Assembly: GCA_000333855.2 (NCBI GenBank)
Contig: CM007338.1
Coordinates: 380,806 to 444,805, forward strand
Source: Endotrypanum monterogeii
Lineage: Eukaryota; Euglenozoa; Kinetoplastea; Trypanosomatida; Trypanosomatidae
Direction of reading: 5' to 3'
Length of the DNA: 64,000 nucleotides
The notes under the pieces are model-generated. The model saw only the letters and a program-made list of their open reading frames with translations. It did not search any database and had not been told where the DNA came from. Both the position numbers and the translations under genes were made by a program. Positions 50,301 to 61,607 of this stretch are shown here, piece after piece; position 1 is the first letter of the stretch, and each line of letters starts with the position of its first letter.

Positions 50301-52009
50301 TTTTGCTGCCGACACTCGTGTACGCCTACCCCCGTATAGCAGCTGTGAGCCAAAATCTTAATGTCGTGCAGCAGAAGATCCAAGCGGACTACGCCGCAGC
50401 CATCGAGGCAGAGCGCCAGAGTAGACGCCAACTCACCGCGCGACTACGCGACGCCTACAGGCTACATGTAGCACCGATGCTGCGTCGCTCCATCGATGCC
50501 CTGCGGCGACAACAGACGGCACTCGCAAAAGAGCTTGCCGATCTCGGCGTCAAAGCTGTCACCATCCAATGGGAAGAGGAAGAGGCAGAGGTGATGAACG
50601 ACGACACACTCCTGCAAATAATCGACGAAGCCACTGCGACTGCCCAAAGCCCCCTCTCTGCAATCAAACGGTACGGTGGCGCCAGGGATTACAGTCATAA
50701 CCGCGCCAGCAGGAGAGCGGCACCACGGGAATCGGAAGCGAACAGCTACGGCGACACAGCATCGATTCATGGTACGTCTCTGGCACCGTGGGGGAATGGT
50801 ACAAGGCAGAGTAGGGCAGCTGCGGTGCCGCCATGCGACGTATATAGACGTACACTGAACATTACATGCATGAGAGATAGTATGGGTGCGGAAAACTCAG
50901 CGTTGATGCCTTTTGCATCATCGCAGCCGCCGTCAGGCCGACACCCCCGGGAGCCCACCATACATCAAATCCCCAGAAGTGCGAGGCCAAGTTCGGGTCG
51001 TGGGTGCCTGAGCGCGCGGTCGGCACGCAACCGTCCCTCATCGACTCCCCGCCCCTCTGTGACGCCTGCAGAGCAAAATACTTTGTCTTCCCTGACAAGA
51101 ACAACTGTGTCAACCTCCTCTAAAAGATGCCCTGCTCTGCAGCTCTGCACAAACTCCCTCTCCAAGACCCTCCTTGACCGACACGGCGTATACGTCACGG
51201 CAGACGGGGAGAAGCGGGCCGCTGCAACAACTCCCATTAACCCCGTCGTGACACCCATCGCCACAGCGTGTCTCCGACGCAGCGGTGGCACGCCCCGTGC
51301 TTCCGGCGCAGCGGCAACGGCGCGAAGCTCCACCGCCAACTTCAGTGAGAGGAGTAGCCGAGGGCACGCAACCGCTGCGGTGCTGCCGTCGCCAAGGCAC
51401 AGCCACAGTCACAAACATGCCGCGACAATCTCTTCCTCAGCAGCGGGGCACAAGCACCGCCACAGTCGCCCCGCTTCTTGTGATGTCTCAGCGCGAGCCG
51501 GTCGACCTTCATCCCACTGTTCTCCCTCTGAAGACCCTCTCATCGAAGACGTGCGAGAGCTGGTGGCACCAGCCGACAGCCAACTGGGTGTCTCAGCCGG
51601 TGCAACTATGTCGACACCAACCGCCACCCGAATGTGGACCCCCTTTGAGCGCACACAAAGAGCCCTTTCCGATGGCGCGGTCCGCGTGGCGATCACCTTC
51701 AGCGGTAAAGAAGCGCGCCGCCGCCAAGCAGCCCAGTCACGGCGAGAGGCGTATCAGCGTGAGTTCTGGGAGCTGCGGGAAGAGCTCGCGCGCATTGACG
51801 AAGACACCTTCCAGCTTCGAACGCACTGGATCGAATTGCAGAGCGTCCACGAGACAACGGTGACGGAGCAGCGCACCAAACTCACGGAGGCGCGGGAAAA
51901 AAGAAAAAAATGCCGCAGCTTCTACGAATTGGTGCGACGGGAAAACAAAGAATGGAAAAGCATCCGAGACGAACTAGAGCGAGTTATTCGCAATGGAAAA
52001 AAAAACTGA
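47330..52009 (+). CDS. Large coiled-coil protein, 1559 aa (hypothetical)
   Basis: I do not recognise this protein. It is rich in Ser, Pro and acidic residues. Repeated acidic blocks include a TDDDDD tandem (~360-370). There are three helical, probably coiled-coil parts: ~565-677 (EEEQLCQRVRESRARLAHID through QLSSLQRLWKNLQ), ~1004-1090 (LNVVQQKIQADYAAAIEAER onward) and the C-terminal ~1457-1559 (ARRRQAAQSRREAYQREFWE through the Lys-rich end). Long disordered Ser/Arg/His-rich linkers separate them. Such an architecture suits a cytoskeletal, basal-body or kinetochore scaffold, but there is no specific motif to decide. Two ATGs (47330, 47333) are adjacent. Lies between the roadblock light chain and the PhoD-like gene. 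Confidence 0.82.
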   Translation: MMYHTVEQIDDYELMEPSPSPTAVVQAADLGPYPLHSQRSYDTRSDDMLWASSASPPSPSLSRPRNNSPHAHSSGRTLANPATSEAGPSFHAQHSSVRSSSHSHSASLGRGNRSINRERLRPSSTIGGATGPLSARSLNELWVSHQDKPRPCALGGGAVPAPVFTWQEEEEEEIEDDSVRHMSDSNDGQAEHEEMTEQHYRKLRGEPRQGSSSSSSSSQPLSQERKRASGSIATATATVTATATTSSTPQQRRSSVLGPDLHDCIDLCDDDVTEKEEEVHATFLPQVEVRHAALALAHDLSALVNADSVDRCRSNSCGQVNLIDIDIPDDVTEEAVDSQNSSELAHSTDYHGEVGCDTDDDDDTDDDDDTDAAAAGSSVQFEHEYFYYPAALPGVEVELEGSDEADSVLQRAQTPRRTISPSSASPSMPRWVRSLAEETPFTPFPHSAAGAATATPSFLPTSPAKETVEIEEQVRQGLFVESATSQQQQHRISTQHLSVHELVGSLLAPPPTCTGTVLDAMAPVLEKVPTPMSTSADEADSASDDQLEEPLPRPPLDDYNQRALAEEEQLCQRVRESRARLAHIDQLIARFDLVVEARQAELENLRGKLSVLTQQTESYKSRTATATREVRRLRERQHGQDEVRLLSDMMTDKENRLRVARSQLSSLQRLWKNLQLLCTNKTEEAAEEIVDDVEGAREDGTASNPPMSTTCRAATDAAEVADSEGSSQEGESLLLSPTSSDASLNTCNVLGEFLGELLSEVEGLAKICIQLPSAPPPPQLYSCKSSHRPSVQNPGDTESPNSEHTRTSRPRTTYNSPNRRLSKGNNGFFSFFGGATEAHLDSKPLSTFLANLNRLARTSWEREEELQLRSRELATEEEEDDLKNSLAREWGIKLQHTQSPLPAGALSEAAKNEHLNSGSSNDVPTGASSANFFTPKKSAAAASADRTKTQPFLSSPEHGRRSRSSSLGPHTPNGAAASPPLLRSRISPLPLLLPTLVYAYPRIAAVSQNLNVVQQKIQADYAAAIEAERQSRRQLTARLRDAYRLHVAPMLRRSIDALRRQQTALAKELADLGVKAVTIQWEEEEAEVMNDDTLLQIIDEATATAQSPLSAIKRYGGARDYSHNRASRRAAPRESEANSYGDTASIHGTSLAPWGNGTRQSRAAAVPPCDVYRRTLNITCMRDSMGAENSALMPFASSQPPSGRHPREPTIHQIPRSARPSSGRGCLSARSARNRPSSTPRPSVTPAEQNTLSSLTRTTVSTSSKRCPALQLCTNSLSKTLLDRHGVYVTADGEKRAAATTPINPVVTPIATACLRRSGGTPRASGAAATARSSTANFSERSSRGHATAAVLPSPRHSHSHKHAATISSSAAGHKHRHSRPASCDVSARAGRPSSHCSPSEDPLIEDVRELVAPADSQLGVSAGATMSTPTATRMWTPFERTQRALSDGAVRVAITFSGKEARRRQAAQSRREAYQREFWELREELARIDEDTFQLRTHWIELQSVHETTVTEQRTKLTEAREKRKKCRSFYELVRRENKEWKSIRDELERVIRNGKKN

Positions 52010-53112
52010 CGGACACCGGGAAAAAAAGCACGCCTCGCTCGTAAGTGTGTGTGTGTGTGTGTATGGTCACTCGATGTAGTCCCGGTGATTACTTCTCCGA
52101 TGTGGGGTGGGACCGAAAAGGGTGAGTAGGGGAGGGGAAAACCCCCTACTGGTTTCCTTTCGTTACTCTTTGAGGGTCCGAGTACGAACGTGAGCCAGAT
52201 CGCCCCCTCATAACTCGAAGAGAGGTTTTTTTTTTTTCAAGAAAGGGAGAATGAGGAAATATCAACGATGTTTCCACATCCGCCCCATCCAGAGCTGTCA
52301 CACAACCAGCTGTTTCTGGAATATAGATATACATATATTCTGTCCCTATGTCATTTGTCTACAGCACATCATGAAGTAGGCAAATGTTCTGTGTTTGTAT
52401 TTGGGTGTGGGTGTGGGTGCGTATTGTCCACTCCTTGGCAAAATCGTGCCGACCACCTTTAACAATAATTCTCCATCCCCCCCACCCCCTCTCTCTGCCT
52501 GTGCTCCTCGTCACCGACAGTGCATTGCGGTATCCAAGGGAGTTCGTTCTCCTTCCTCAATAAGGGGAAAGGGACTACAATTCAGATGCGCCTACCTGAA
52601 AGATTACATCACAAACGCACAAAAAAAAAAAAACAGTGACCTACACAGTACGGAATACTATATATATTTATATATATTATTAACGCGTCGCCGAACCGAA
52701 CGGGGAGTGAGGTGGGAGTGAGATACGTAGAACCCCTTTTTATTTTTTGAAATCTTGTTTTTTGGGGGGGAGGGAGGGAGTCTGTGTCCTTTGAAAAAAA
52801 CAAAAAAAAAATGGAAGAAGATTGGAGAATTTGTAAATTCTATGGTGCCACGAATGAGCCGCCCTTAAACGTTGACACGCTGCCCCAACAACACAGCAGC
52901 GCACACATACAAAGTGATGTCCCCCCCCCCCGCTCCCTACATATATATATGTCAACCCGTCTTGACACCAGCACATCACCCTCCTCAAGCTACACACACC
53001 TCTGGTGAGGAGAAGGGAAGGTGAATAGATGAAGGTAGTATCGCCTCCATGACCACTTCCACCCATTGCACTCCCTCCCCTCCCCCCAGATCTTGAGTGA
53101 GTGAGAGTGAGA

Positions 53113-53146
<34 letters not shown>

Positions 53147-53512
53147 CCATTGTGGTGTGCTGCAGTCTCATATTCCTTGTGAACAAGGGGGGGAGTAGGA
53201 GAAAGGATCCCTCTCCGCCATCTCGTATTTTCCCTTCTCCATCTTCTTTTCCCGGATATCATAACTAAAACGAAGCACAGCTATCTATCTATATATCTAT
53301 ACATATATATACATATATATAGATATATATATATATATGTTTAATTTATTCTTGGTTGCTGAGGTATCCTTGTGCCACCATTAATCGGGTACCACACCGC
53401 CTGTGAGTTGTTTCTAGGGACATCGTTTCTCACACCACCACCAGAGGTCCACACACACACACACACACCGAGGGAGAGGGAGCGACACACATTCGTCCAT
53501 ACGCTTCCCCTG
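52010..53512. other. Intergenic spacer
   Basis: No gene is supported. It has (GT)n at 52045-52061, a T-run (52227-52238), an A-run (52620-52633), a G tract GGGGGGGAGGGAGGG (52764-52778), a C-run (52921-52931), (GT)n at 53117-53145, and a TATCTA/TATA patch (53280-53340). The frame of the next gene is open from ~53372 but has no ATG before 53513. Confidence 0.65.
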
Positions 53513-55936
53513 ATGAAACGACGTTTCGTGGATAAAGGAAGCTCTGCAAGTCAAGGTGTCTTCACAGCACCAGCGTCAGGGGGGCGAAGTCGTCGTCATC
53601 TTCTCTTAGCTCTCGTGCTAATTTCAGCGGGACTACTCGTCTTTGTGTATATTGTGCTCATATGTAGCTGGCTGGTGGAAGGCGATTGGTCGACCCCTGC
53701 AGTGCGCAATGTTAAGGTGAGCGACGCTTGGTTGAACAAAAACGAGAATAAAGAGGAATGGCATCGCGCACAGGACGAGGCTGAGCGTCTGAATTTTCCT
53801 TCACCCCACGGTCTACCGACTACTCAAGTCTTCTTCATCAGTTGTAACCGGCATGACCGCAGTCAACTCTACTGGGCCTACATGGCAGCAGCAGCACAGT
53901 GTGAGATGCTCTCAAGAGCAAACGCCACGGCGGCACCGCCATGTCGGAAGCTCTACTCAGGCGAGTCCCCGCTTTTTTATGCCGATGACAATGCCGCTCC
54001 CAGGGACCCCTCGGAGCTGCCGCTGAAACGTGCGATCGATGGGGATGGAAAGTTGTGGTCGAAAGAGGTTCCTCTAGGTGCATGCGGCTCTGTGTATGAC
54101 ACCAGCGAGGCAGCATTATATCGTTTGCAACACCAGCGAACACCCCCGCCAGGACTGCTGGTGGACGAGACTCTGCCGCCGCCTCATCGCCCCGATGGCC
54201 CCCAGCAGGGACTGCGCGTTGCTCCGCACGGTGCCGCCAGCTCCGGCACAGTCCCAGTAGACGCCCTGGTCTGGCTAGGGGACGCCATATACGCTGACAA
54301 AATCGCGGATGGCGATGACAGGCAGGCACTCCTGTTTCAGCACGCAAACACAATGGTGAGTGTGGGGCGATTCTGGCGAACGCAGCGTGACGCCCCGGAG
54401 TACAACGCCTTTATCAGCAGCTGCGTCTCCACCGGCGGACGCTTTGACTGGAACCTGCACTCCTCTGCGGAGACGCGCCCAGCCACAGAGCCGCACGCTC
54501 GCAAGGAAATGATGCAATCCTTTCCCCCTTACCCCTCCAGTGCCTATCGAAATGTATGGGGAACCTGGGATGACCACGATATGGGCAAGAATGATGCGGG
54601 ACGCGAATACAGTGAACGCAACAGCACGCAACGCTTCTTCCTAGAATTTTTGCGAGCCCCGCCAAACGACCCGCGTTGGCGTCGCGAGGGCGTCTATCAG
54701 GCGTACACGATCGCCTTTCGTGAGGTAATAGACGACACCAGCGAAATGGGAACCCTCCTGCGCCTCCTCTTGCAACGGGTGTATGAGCATGCCATATGCG
54801 TTGTCCTCCTCGACGTCCGCTCTTTCCGCGACCGCCCGAACGGGAGCCACCTCGGCGACATGCTCGGCGCTGCTCAATGGGAATGGTTTGAAGGACTCCT
54901 TCAGAACTACTCGACACCGACGCGAGACGGCCAAGAGCGTTGTGCCATGGTGCTCATCGGAAGTGGTATTCAGTTTATGCTCGACGAGAAACCCGCGGAG
55001 AACTGGGCAGCTTTCCCACACTCCCGAGACCGACTTTTGGGGCTCCTGCGAGCCTACGGCCTTGAGCGCGTCACCTTTATCACGGGCGATGTGCATATGG
55101 GGGAGCTTGGTGCTGACTTCACTGATTACTCCATTCGAGATGTGCTGGGGTATCCGGTGGTGGAAGCCACGAGTTCAGGGTTAACACACAGTGCTAACAT
55201 TTATTTTCTCGCCACACTCATGCCGCTGCTCTTCCCCAGCCGGCGGCGCCTAAGCCTCTATGTAGAGAAGAACTTCGGCTCACTGCGGCTCTCGCTGGAC
55301 CGCCGACAGCTGCCCTCGATTCGCTCGTACCTGGATGACGTGAAAGCGTTCATGTCCTCCACGGGGCCCACAGCGGAGAATCTGAAGACACGACTGCAAA
55401 CGCCACAGTGGCACCGTGAAGCCCGCGCTGCACTGGAGCAGGCTCTCAACGCCACCTTCACCATCTTCTCCATCTCGAACAACGGTCAGCCGGTGTATCG
55501 TCTGAATTTCCCTCTTGCCATGCTCACCTACGCACACGGCCCGGCATTCCGTGACGCAACCGTCACCGCAGTAGACGGAAGTGTTCATCTCCAGCCAACT
55601 GTATTCCCAGTAACATTGAGAGAAAATGATAATGAGGAAGCGAAGGGCACAGCACATGCGACGCCTTCGTCGTCGAGAACTCTTCTTGTCCTCAAGAACG
55701 GCACCATAGCGTACATCGCCCACTACACCAACACCAAGCCCGCTCCCTTCATTACGTGGTTGGTGCGGCAGATGCAGTATTTCCTTTTCACTGGTCTCAC
55801 TGTGCCGGAAACGCTCAAGGTGATGATTCTGTGTTTTATACTGCTCAGCATGTGGGGATTCTTCATATTGATCAAGTCGGGTCGGAACTGGTGGCCGCTC
55901 AGACAAGTTCGCTGCTCGCCCAGAAATGCTGTTTGA
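53513..55936 (+). CDS. PhoD-like metallophosphatase with two membrane spans
   Basis: The 807-residue protein carries the PhoD-type metallophosphatase signatures: FISCNRHD (~106-113), WLGDAIYADK (~254-263), WGTWDDHDMGKND (~348-360) and FITGDVHMGE (~521-530). These supply the metal-binding Asp, His and Asn residues of the family. A strong hydrophobic segment near the N-terminus (~28-54, after basic residues RSRRH) and another near the C-terminus (~768-790, LKVMILCFILLSMWGFFILI) would anchor both ends, leaving the catalytic domain in a lumen or outside the cell. Bacterial PhoD enzymes are phosphodiesterases/phosphatases; the substrate here is unknown. The ATG at 53513 is the first in frame. Confidence 0.87.
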   Translation: MKRRFVDKGSSASQGVFTAPASGGRSRRHLLLALVLISAGLLVFVYIVLICSWLVEGDWSTPAVRNVKVSDAWLNKNENKEEWHRAQDEAERLNFPSPHGLPTTQVFFISCNRHDRSQLYWAYMAAAAQCEMLSRANATAAPPCRKLYSGESPLFYADDNAAPRDPSELPLKRAIDGDGKLWSKEVPLGACGSVYDTSEAALYRLQHQRTPPPGLLVDETLPPPHRPDGPQQGLRVAPHGAASSGTVPVDALVWLGDAIYADKIADGDDRQALLFQHANTMVSVGRFWRTQRDAPEYNAFISSCVSTGGRFDWNLHSSAETRPATEPHARKEMMQSFPPYPSSAYRNVWGTWDDHDMGKNDAGREYSERNSTQRFFLEFLRAPPNDPRWRREGVYQAYTIAFREVIDDTSEMGTLLRLLLQRVYEHAICVVLLDVRSFRDRPNGSHLGDMLGAAQWEWFEGLLQNYSTPTRDGQERCAMVLIGSGIQFMLDEKPAENWAAFPHSRDRLLGLLRAYGLERVTFITGDVHMGELGADFTDYSIRDVLGYPVVEATSSGLTHSANIYFLATLMPLLFPSRRRLSLYVEKNFGSLRLSLDRRQLPSIRSYLDDVKAFMSSTGPTAENLKTRLQTPQWHREARAALEQALNATFTIFSISNNGQPVYRLNFPLAMLTYAHGPAFRDATVTAVDGSVHLQPTVFPVTLRENDNEEAKGTAHATPSSSRTLLVLKNGTIAYIAHYTNTKPAPFITWLVRQMQYFLFTGLTVPETLKVMILCFILLSMWGFFILIKSGRNWWPLRQVRCSPRNAV

Positions 55937-56447
55937 ATACCGTGAAGAGGTGGCATAGTGGCATCCAAAGAATCTTCCCCCTCACCCCCACCCCGACTTG
56001 ACAAACCCCCTCCCACCCACCCCCCTCTCCATCACAGTCGAGGTGATGAGAAGAAAGAAAAAAAAAAAAAAAGAGTGTGTCAGTGAGTAAGTTTCGGAAA
56101 AGAAGAAGGTAGCGCTGCGTCGTTATTCTTCGTCCCAGAGGCTTCTTTTGCTGTACACTGACTTTTTTATTCATTTATTCGGGTGCTATGCGAAATGGAG
56201 GAGGTAGGGGGAGATCAACGCACGCAAACGACAATACCTCTCATCATATCCGTGTTCGGTTGATGCTCGCATTTGAACCACCGATGACTCGATTGCTATC
56301 TGTGCGGAAGGTTGGGAGGGAGTTGTCTAGACACATCCCTTAACCATTGAGGTTTTTCCTCCTTGTGCTACTGTCTTGATGTACCACTATTGTTGGCTAC
56401 ATCTGGAAAGGTGTTGCTGCAGCCCCTTCGCTTTCCTGCAGCAGCGT

Positions 56448-56489
<42 letters not shown>

Positions 56490-57593
56490 ATATATATATA
56501 TTGTGTGTGTGAATACGTGTGTGTTTATGTACATTTGTTGGCGGCAGGTGGCAACCACCACCCCTAAAACTCTTCTCACGAGCGCTACAAGGTCGGACTT
56601 TCTCGTATTGAGTTGTGCCACTCCATTTCATCGACGAATACGCTTTCATTAACAGGATTAAAATATATATATATTTATACATACACGCCCTATCGCCCTC
56701 TTTTCTCAAAGTAGTGAGCCAGAGAAGGGTAGGGCTGGACACACCACCCCGAGCGCGCCTTACACACTCGGTCAGCATCAACTCTCATGGCGGCTATGTA
56801 GAGCTCTTTTTTTTTTTTTTTTCAACTATCGCCACCCTCACATCCTGTCACTCACACAAACCACTCAGCTGATCATTTTACTCCCCACCACCTCTCACTC
56901 TCTTTCTCGCTGTTTCTCCCCCTGCCAGTCACCCCGTGCCCTCGCTAGTTCTCCCATAGCTGCAGACGACACACACCCTATTCCCTGTCGATCTTCTGTT
57001 GTTGTTTTTTCTTTACAAACACCCCATAGCGCCTCCTCCTCTTGATCATTTTTTTCTTTTTTATTCACGATTCGCTCCACATTGTTTCTCCTCCTCCAAT
57101 AGTCCCCTCCCCCCCCCACACAAAAAAAAAAAAAAACGACAAAAAAAGCATCAAAACGTACACCTGTGCCTTTGCTTCAGCTGAATCACTCCAACCCTAC
57201 TCACTCATCAGTATATATATATATATATAACTTTGCTCATTTTTTTTTTCAAGTACATTCCCTGTACCTGCTTTGTTTCTGTCGTGGGGATACTGGCAAG
57301 GCACAGTTCTCGACAAGCTCCATCTTCCTTCGCGCCTTTTTTTTTTCCTTTTTCCGCAAATTTATTTTTTTTTCTACTTTACTTTCCACGCCCTATCCTA
57401 GAAGACTTCGTTCCGGAAAACATATTTACATTTGTATATACTTTTTTTTTCTTTCTTCATTTTTTTTTTGATACCGCCAGACTTACGTGTTTCACCCTCA
57501 CGAGGGCATAACCCCAAGCAAGCCTATACACACACCGAATATTCTCCTCATCCTCTTTCTTGTTTTTCCTGATTTCACACGTGTGCCCCACCC
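55937..57593. other. Intergenic spacer
   Basis: No gene is supported. It contains an A-run (56056-56072), (TA)n with an internal TTA break (56449-56502) followed by GTGTGTG, poly-T at 56806-56822, an A-run (57122-57136), (TA)n at 57212-57229 and many T-rich tracts up to the next gene. Confidence 0.7.
57441..57480 (+). promoter_or_regulatory. Likely trans-splice acceptor of 5-oxoprolinase
   Basis: T-rich tracts (57441-57469) lead to ATACCGCCAG with the AG at 57479-57480. No AG lies in the last ~50 bases before the ATG, so this or the AAG at ~57520 is the probable site. Confidence 0.4.
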
Positions 57594-60500
57594 ATGTCCA
57601 ACCAAGTCCAAGCGGCCAAGAAGCGGTACCCCTCCTTCCGCTTTGCCATCGACCGCGGCGGCACATTCACGGACATCGTTGCCCATGTCACTCAGGAAAA
57701 TGGAACCGTTACCGAAGAAGTCACGAAGCTGCTTTCTGTAGATCCGCAGCACTACCCTGATGCTCCAAGCGAAGGTATTCGTCGTATCCTGCGCAAGTAT
57801 GTCCCCAACACAGTTTCTGCCACCGGCCCGGTAGATATCTCACACCTTGACGAAATCCGAATGGGCACCACTGTGGCGACAAACGCGCTGTTGGAACATA
57901 ACGGCGAGCGCTGTGCCATGGTGCTGACCGAGGGATTTGAGGACATTCTCACCATTCGCGACCAGGCGCGGCCGAAACTTTTTTCGCTCAACATCGTCAA
58001 GGCCCAGGCACTCCCGGAGCAGGTGATGGTGGCCAAAGAACGCATTCGCCCGGTCTCAGCCAAGGAGCAAGCTGAGTATCCGTCACAGGAAAAGTGGCCC
58101 TCGACTTGGGTGCGCTGCGGTGAGAGCTTTGTGGTGGATGTGTTGCAGCCACTGCAGACGGATGATATCCGAAAGAAGCTACAGGCGGCCTACAACGCGG
58201 GTATTCGCAGCTTGGCTGTGTGTCTTCTTCATTCGTACGCCTACACCGCGCATGAGCAGCAGGTGAAAGTAATTGCGAAAAAAATAGGGTTCCCCGCCAT
58301 CTCCCTGTCTAGCGAACTGATGGCGCTCATCAAGTACGTCCCGCGCTCGATCACGGCCTCTGTGGATGCCTATCTCAGCCCCCTCATCCTGAACTACATT
58401 ACCTCCTTCAGGTCAAACTTCTCAAAAAACCTCGCCGGGGTGCGACTCTACTTCATTCAAAGCGATGGTGGACTGACGAGCGCCGACACCTTCTACGGCT
58501 ACCGTGCCGTTCTCAGCGGCCCAGCTGGTGGTGTCGTAGGCTACGCCCACACGTGCTCTGAGGACTTGGGCCCCTCAGTGCAGGCAGTTGGCTTTGACAT
58601 GGGTGGCACAAGCACAGACGTCTCGCGCTGCGAAGGGTCAACGGTGCACCACACAGTCGAGGCTGAGATTGCCGGCACGCCGGTGCAGGCTCCGCAGGTG
58701 CAAGTGTACACCGTTGCAGCAGGCGGTGGGTCGCTTCTGCTGTGGGAAAACGGTATGTTCCACGTGGGGCCCTCCTCTGCCGGCGCACACCCGGGACCCG
58801 CTTGCTACGGCAAGGGCGGACCACTGACCGTGACGGATGCGAATCTGGTGCTGGGACACCTGCACCCCGACTACTTCCCCAAAGTGTTTGGGCCTAAGGC
58901 GGATCAGCCGCTGGATAAAGAGGCCTCCGTGAAAAAATTCAAAATTTTGGCGAAGGAAATCGCTACCGACTCCGGTAAAGCAAGCATGACTGTCGAGGAG
59001 CTGGCATTTGCTTATGTGTTGGTGGCGAACGAGGCGATGTGCCGCCCCATTCGTAACATCACTGAGGCCAACGGATACCGCTGCGCGGAGCACGCACTGG
59101 CGGTCTTCGGCGGCGCCGGCGGCCAGCACGCCTGTGCCATGGCCCGCTCATTGGGAATGAACAAGATTTACGTGAACCGCCTCGCCTCCATCCTCAGCGC
59201 AGTGGGGGCGAGTGTGACTGATGTTGTTGAGGAGCGCATGGCGAGCGTGCAACTGGAACTGTCTGGGAAGGGGCTGACACCGGTGATTGTGCAGCAATTC
59301 GACGAGCTTATCGCCTCCGCAGCAGACCAGCTACACAGCCTCGGTTTCGATAACGACCACATCATTATCGAACGCTTCCTGAGCATGCAGTATCAAGGCA
59401 CGAACACGAGTCTGATGATCGCGGAGAACGATGGCCAGGAAAACACCGGGCCATTCGTCTTCCGCGCTGATAAATTTGAGCGTTTATTTCTGGCGCAGTA
59501 TAAGCAGCAGTACGGATTCGTGCTGAGTGGTACCCGCCGCATCATCATCGATGGTGTGCGCATCCGTGCCCGTGGAACCCTGCAAAGCCACGCCGCGCGT
59601 AAGGCACACGGAACGAACGGGGCGGGTGCCTTGATGAAGAAGCTCCAGGTTCCGCCGTACACGGTAACAAAGAAAACGTCGCCGAAGCCGGTCTCCAAGA
59701 TGCGGAGCTATTTCTCCTCTGGCTGGGAAGAAATACCTGTGTATATCGTTGATCCATCTAACGGCCCCATCACGGGACCCGCGCTGCTCATCATGAGCGG
59801 CACGAGCGTGTTGTTGGAGCACGAGTCTACAGCGTATACAAACGACAAGGGCAACGTGATCATTCACACGGCACAGGTCGTAGAGAAGTTCACTACGGAG
59901 CTGAACCCGCTGCCACTCTCGATCTTCTCCCACCGTTTCATGTCGATTGCAGAGCAGATGGGCAACGCACTCCAACGGACAAGCATCTCAACCAACATCA
60001 AGGAGCGCCTCGACTTCAGCTGCGCCATCTTCGACCCTGACGGCAACCTCGTCGCCAATGCGCCGCACATTCCCGTACACCTAGGAGCTATGGGTGCTGC
60101 AGTGCGCTGGCAGCGGGATTTCTACGGATCCAACTGGAAGGAAGGTGACGTCATGTTGACAAACCATCCTGCCTGCGGTGGCAGCCATCTGCCCGACATT
60201 ACCGTAATATCAGCCTTTTTTCACAAAGGGAAAATCATGTTCTACGTCGCCTCGCGTGGCCACCACGCTGATGTGGGAGGCACCACGCCGGGGTCTATGC
60301 CGCCGTTCTCCAAGTCGCTTATCGAAGAAGGAGCTGCCATCAAGACTCTGAAACTTGTTCAACAGGGGTCATTTAATGAGGAGGGTATCCGTGAGGCTCT
60401 ACTCGCCCCGGGCAAAATACCTGGCATGTCCGGGTGCCGCACCCTCGAGGACAGCATCTCCGACCTTCGTGCACAAGTGGCCGCCAATAACCGAGGGATT

Positions 60501-61607
60501 CAGCTACTGCGGGGCCTCATCGAGTCCTACACACTCGAAGTGGTGCAAGCTTACATGAAGCACATACAGACCTCTGCCGAACTCGCCGCCCGAAATGTGC
60601 TGCAGCGCATTGCTCGCGAGTACGGGAAAGTCGTGGATGGCAAGAAAAAAAGCGCGAATGGTATGATGACGCTGCAGGCAACGGACTACATGGACGATGG
60701 GACGCCCATCTCTCTCACCATCTCGATTCAGCCAGAGACCGGCGATACGATATTTGACTTTACTGGCTCCGGCAGCCAAGTCATGAACTCGACCAACTGC
60801 CCAACCGCTGTCGTGCACTCCGCCATCATCTACTGCATCCGCTGCCTCGTTGACTCCGACATTCCGCTAAACCAGGGCTGCATGAAGCCGGTCAAGGTGG
60901 TAGTGCCGCCCAGCTCCATCCTCAGCCCCGATGATGACCTCCCAGTCGTGGCAGGCAATGTAACGACCAGCCAGCGCGTGACCGATGTGGTACTCATGGC
61001 GCTCCGTGCCGTTGCCAACTCGCACGGCTGCATGAACAACTTCACACTTGGCTCCCACGACTTCGCTTATTACGAAACGATCTGCGGCGGCAGCGGCGCC
61101 GGCCCAACCTTCGCAGGTACGTCTGCTGTGCACACAAACATGACGAATACGCGGCTCACCGACCCAGAGATCTTTGAGGCGCGCTACCCTGTCCTTCTGA
61201 GGACGTTCTGCATCCGTCGCGACTCGGGTGGTGCCGGTCGTTACCGCGGTGGCGATGGTGTGGTGCGCAGCGTGCTTGCGCTGCGTGACATGACGGCAGT
61301 AGTTTTGACGGAACGTCGTGTGCTGACGCCGAAGGGTCTGTTTGGTGGCGGCAACGGCGAGCGGGGTCTAAACATGATGTATGTGCCTGTTCCCGCCTCG
61401 GGCTCAGGCGCCCCGGGCGCGCCAGCGTGGAAGCACACACACGATATGCTACACGACAAGAAGCGCGGTCCGTGGCTGGAGGAGGAAAATACAAAGCTCT
61501 ACCACCCTCGCAACATTGGCGGAAAAAATGTCTCGAATGTGACAATGGGCGACATCATCACCATCTGTACCGCCGGCGGTGGCGGATGCTACCCGGCCAA
61601 TGCGTAG
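57594..61607 (+). CDS. 5-oxoprolinase (ATP-hydrolysing), HyuA-HyuB fusion
   Basis: The 1337-residue product matches eukaryotic 5-oxoprolinase, which uses ATP to open 5-oxoproline to glutamate in the glutathione cycle. The HyuA-like half (~1-700) opens with [18 protein letters not shown] (~16-33), then has [46 protein letters not shown] (~334-346) and [24 protein letters not shown]. The HyuB-like half (~771-1330) begins [19 protein letters not shown], with [58 protein letters not shown] and [20 protein letters not shown]. Length is the family norm (~1290). The start [12 protein letters not shown] is supported by the ACCCATG context and short distance to the first domain strand. The cytosol is the expected site. 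Confidence 0.95.
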   Translation: MSNQVQAAKKRYPSFRFAIDRGGTFTDIVAHVTQENGTVTEEVTKLLSVDPQHYPDAPSEGIRRILRKYVPNTVSATGPVDISHLDEIRMGTTVATNALLEHNGERCAMVLTEGFEDILTIRDQARPKLFSLNIVKAQALPEQVMVAKERIRPVSAKEQAEYPSQEKWPSTWVRCGESFVVDVLQPLQTDDIRKKLQAAYNAGIRSLAVCLLHSYAYTAHEQQVKVIAKKIGFPAISLSSELMALIKYVPRSITASVDAYLSPLILNYITSFRSNFSKNLAGVRLYFIQSDGGLTSADTFYGYRAVLSGPAGGVVGYAHTCSEDLGPSVQAVGFDMGGTSTDVSRCEGSTVHHTVEAEIAGTPVQAPQVQVYTVAAGGGSLLLWENGMFHVGPSSAGAHPGPACYGKGGPLTVTDANLVLGHLHPDYFPKVFGPKADQPLDKEASVKKFKILAKEIATDSGKASMTVEELAFAYVLVANEAMCRPIRNITEANGYRCAEHALAVFGGAGGQHACAMARSLGMNKIYVNRLASILSAVGASVTDVVEERMASVQLELSGKGLTPVIVQQFDELIASAADQLHSLGFDNDHIIIERFLSMQYQGTNTSLMIAENDGQENTGPFVFRADKFERLFLAQYKQQYGFVLSGTRRIIIDGVRIRARGTLQSHAARKAHGTNGAGALMKKLQVPPYTVTKKTSPKPVSKMRSYFSSGWEEIPVYIVDPSNGPITGPALLIMSGTSVLLEHESTAYTNDKGNVIIHTAQVVEKFTTELNPLPLSIFSHRFMSIAEQMGNALQRTSISTNIKERLDFSCAIFDPDGNLVANAPHIPVHLGAMGAAVRWQRDFYGSNWKEGDVMLTNHPACGGSHLPDITVISAFFHKGKIMFYVASRGHHADVGGTTPGSMPPFSKSLIEEGAAIKTLKLVQQGSFNEEGIREALLAPGKIPGMSGCRTLEDSISDLRAQVAANNRGIQLLRGLIESYTLEVVQAYMKHIQTSAELAARNVLQRIAREYGKVVDGKKKSANGMMTLQATDYMDDGTPISLTISIQPETGDTIFDFTGSGSQVMNSTNCPTAVVHSAIIYCIRCLVDSDIPLNQGCMKPVKVVVPPSSILSPDDDLPVVAGNVTTSQRVTDVVLMALRAVANSHGCMNNFTLGSHDFAYYETICGGSGAGPTFAGTSAVHTNMTNTRLTDPEIFEARYPVLLRTFCIRRDSGGAGRYRGGDGVVRSVLALRDMTAVVLTERRVLTPKGLFGGGNGERGLNMMYVPVPASGSGAPGAPAWKHTHDMLHDKKRGPWLEEENTKLYHPRNIGGKNVSNVTMGDIITICTAGGGGCYPANA

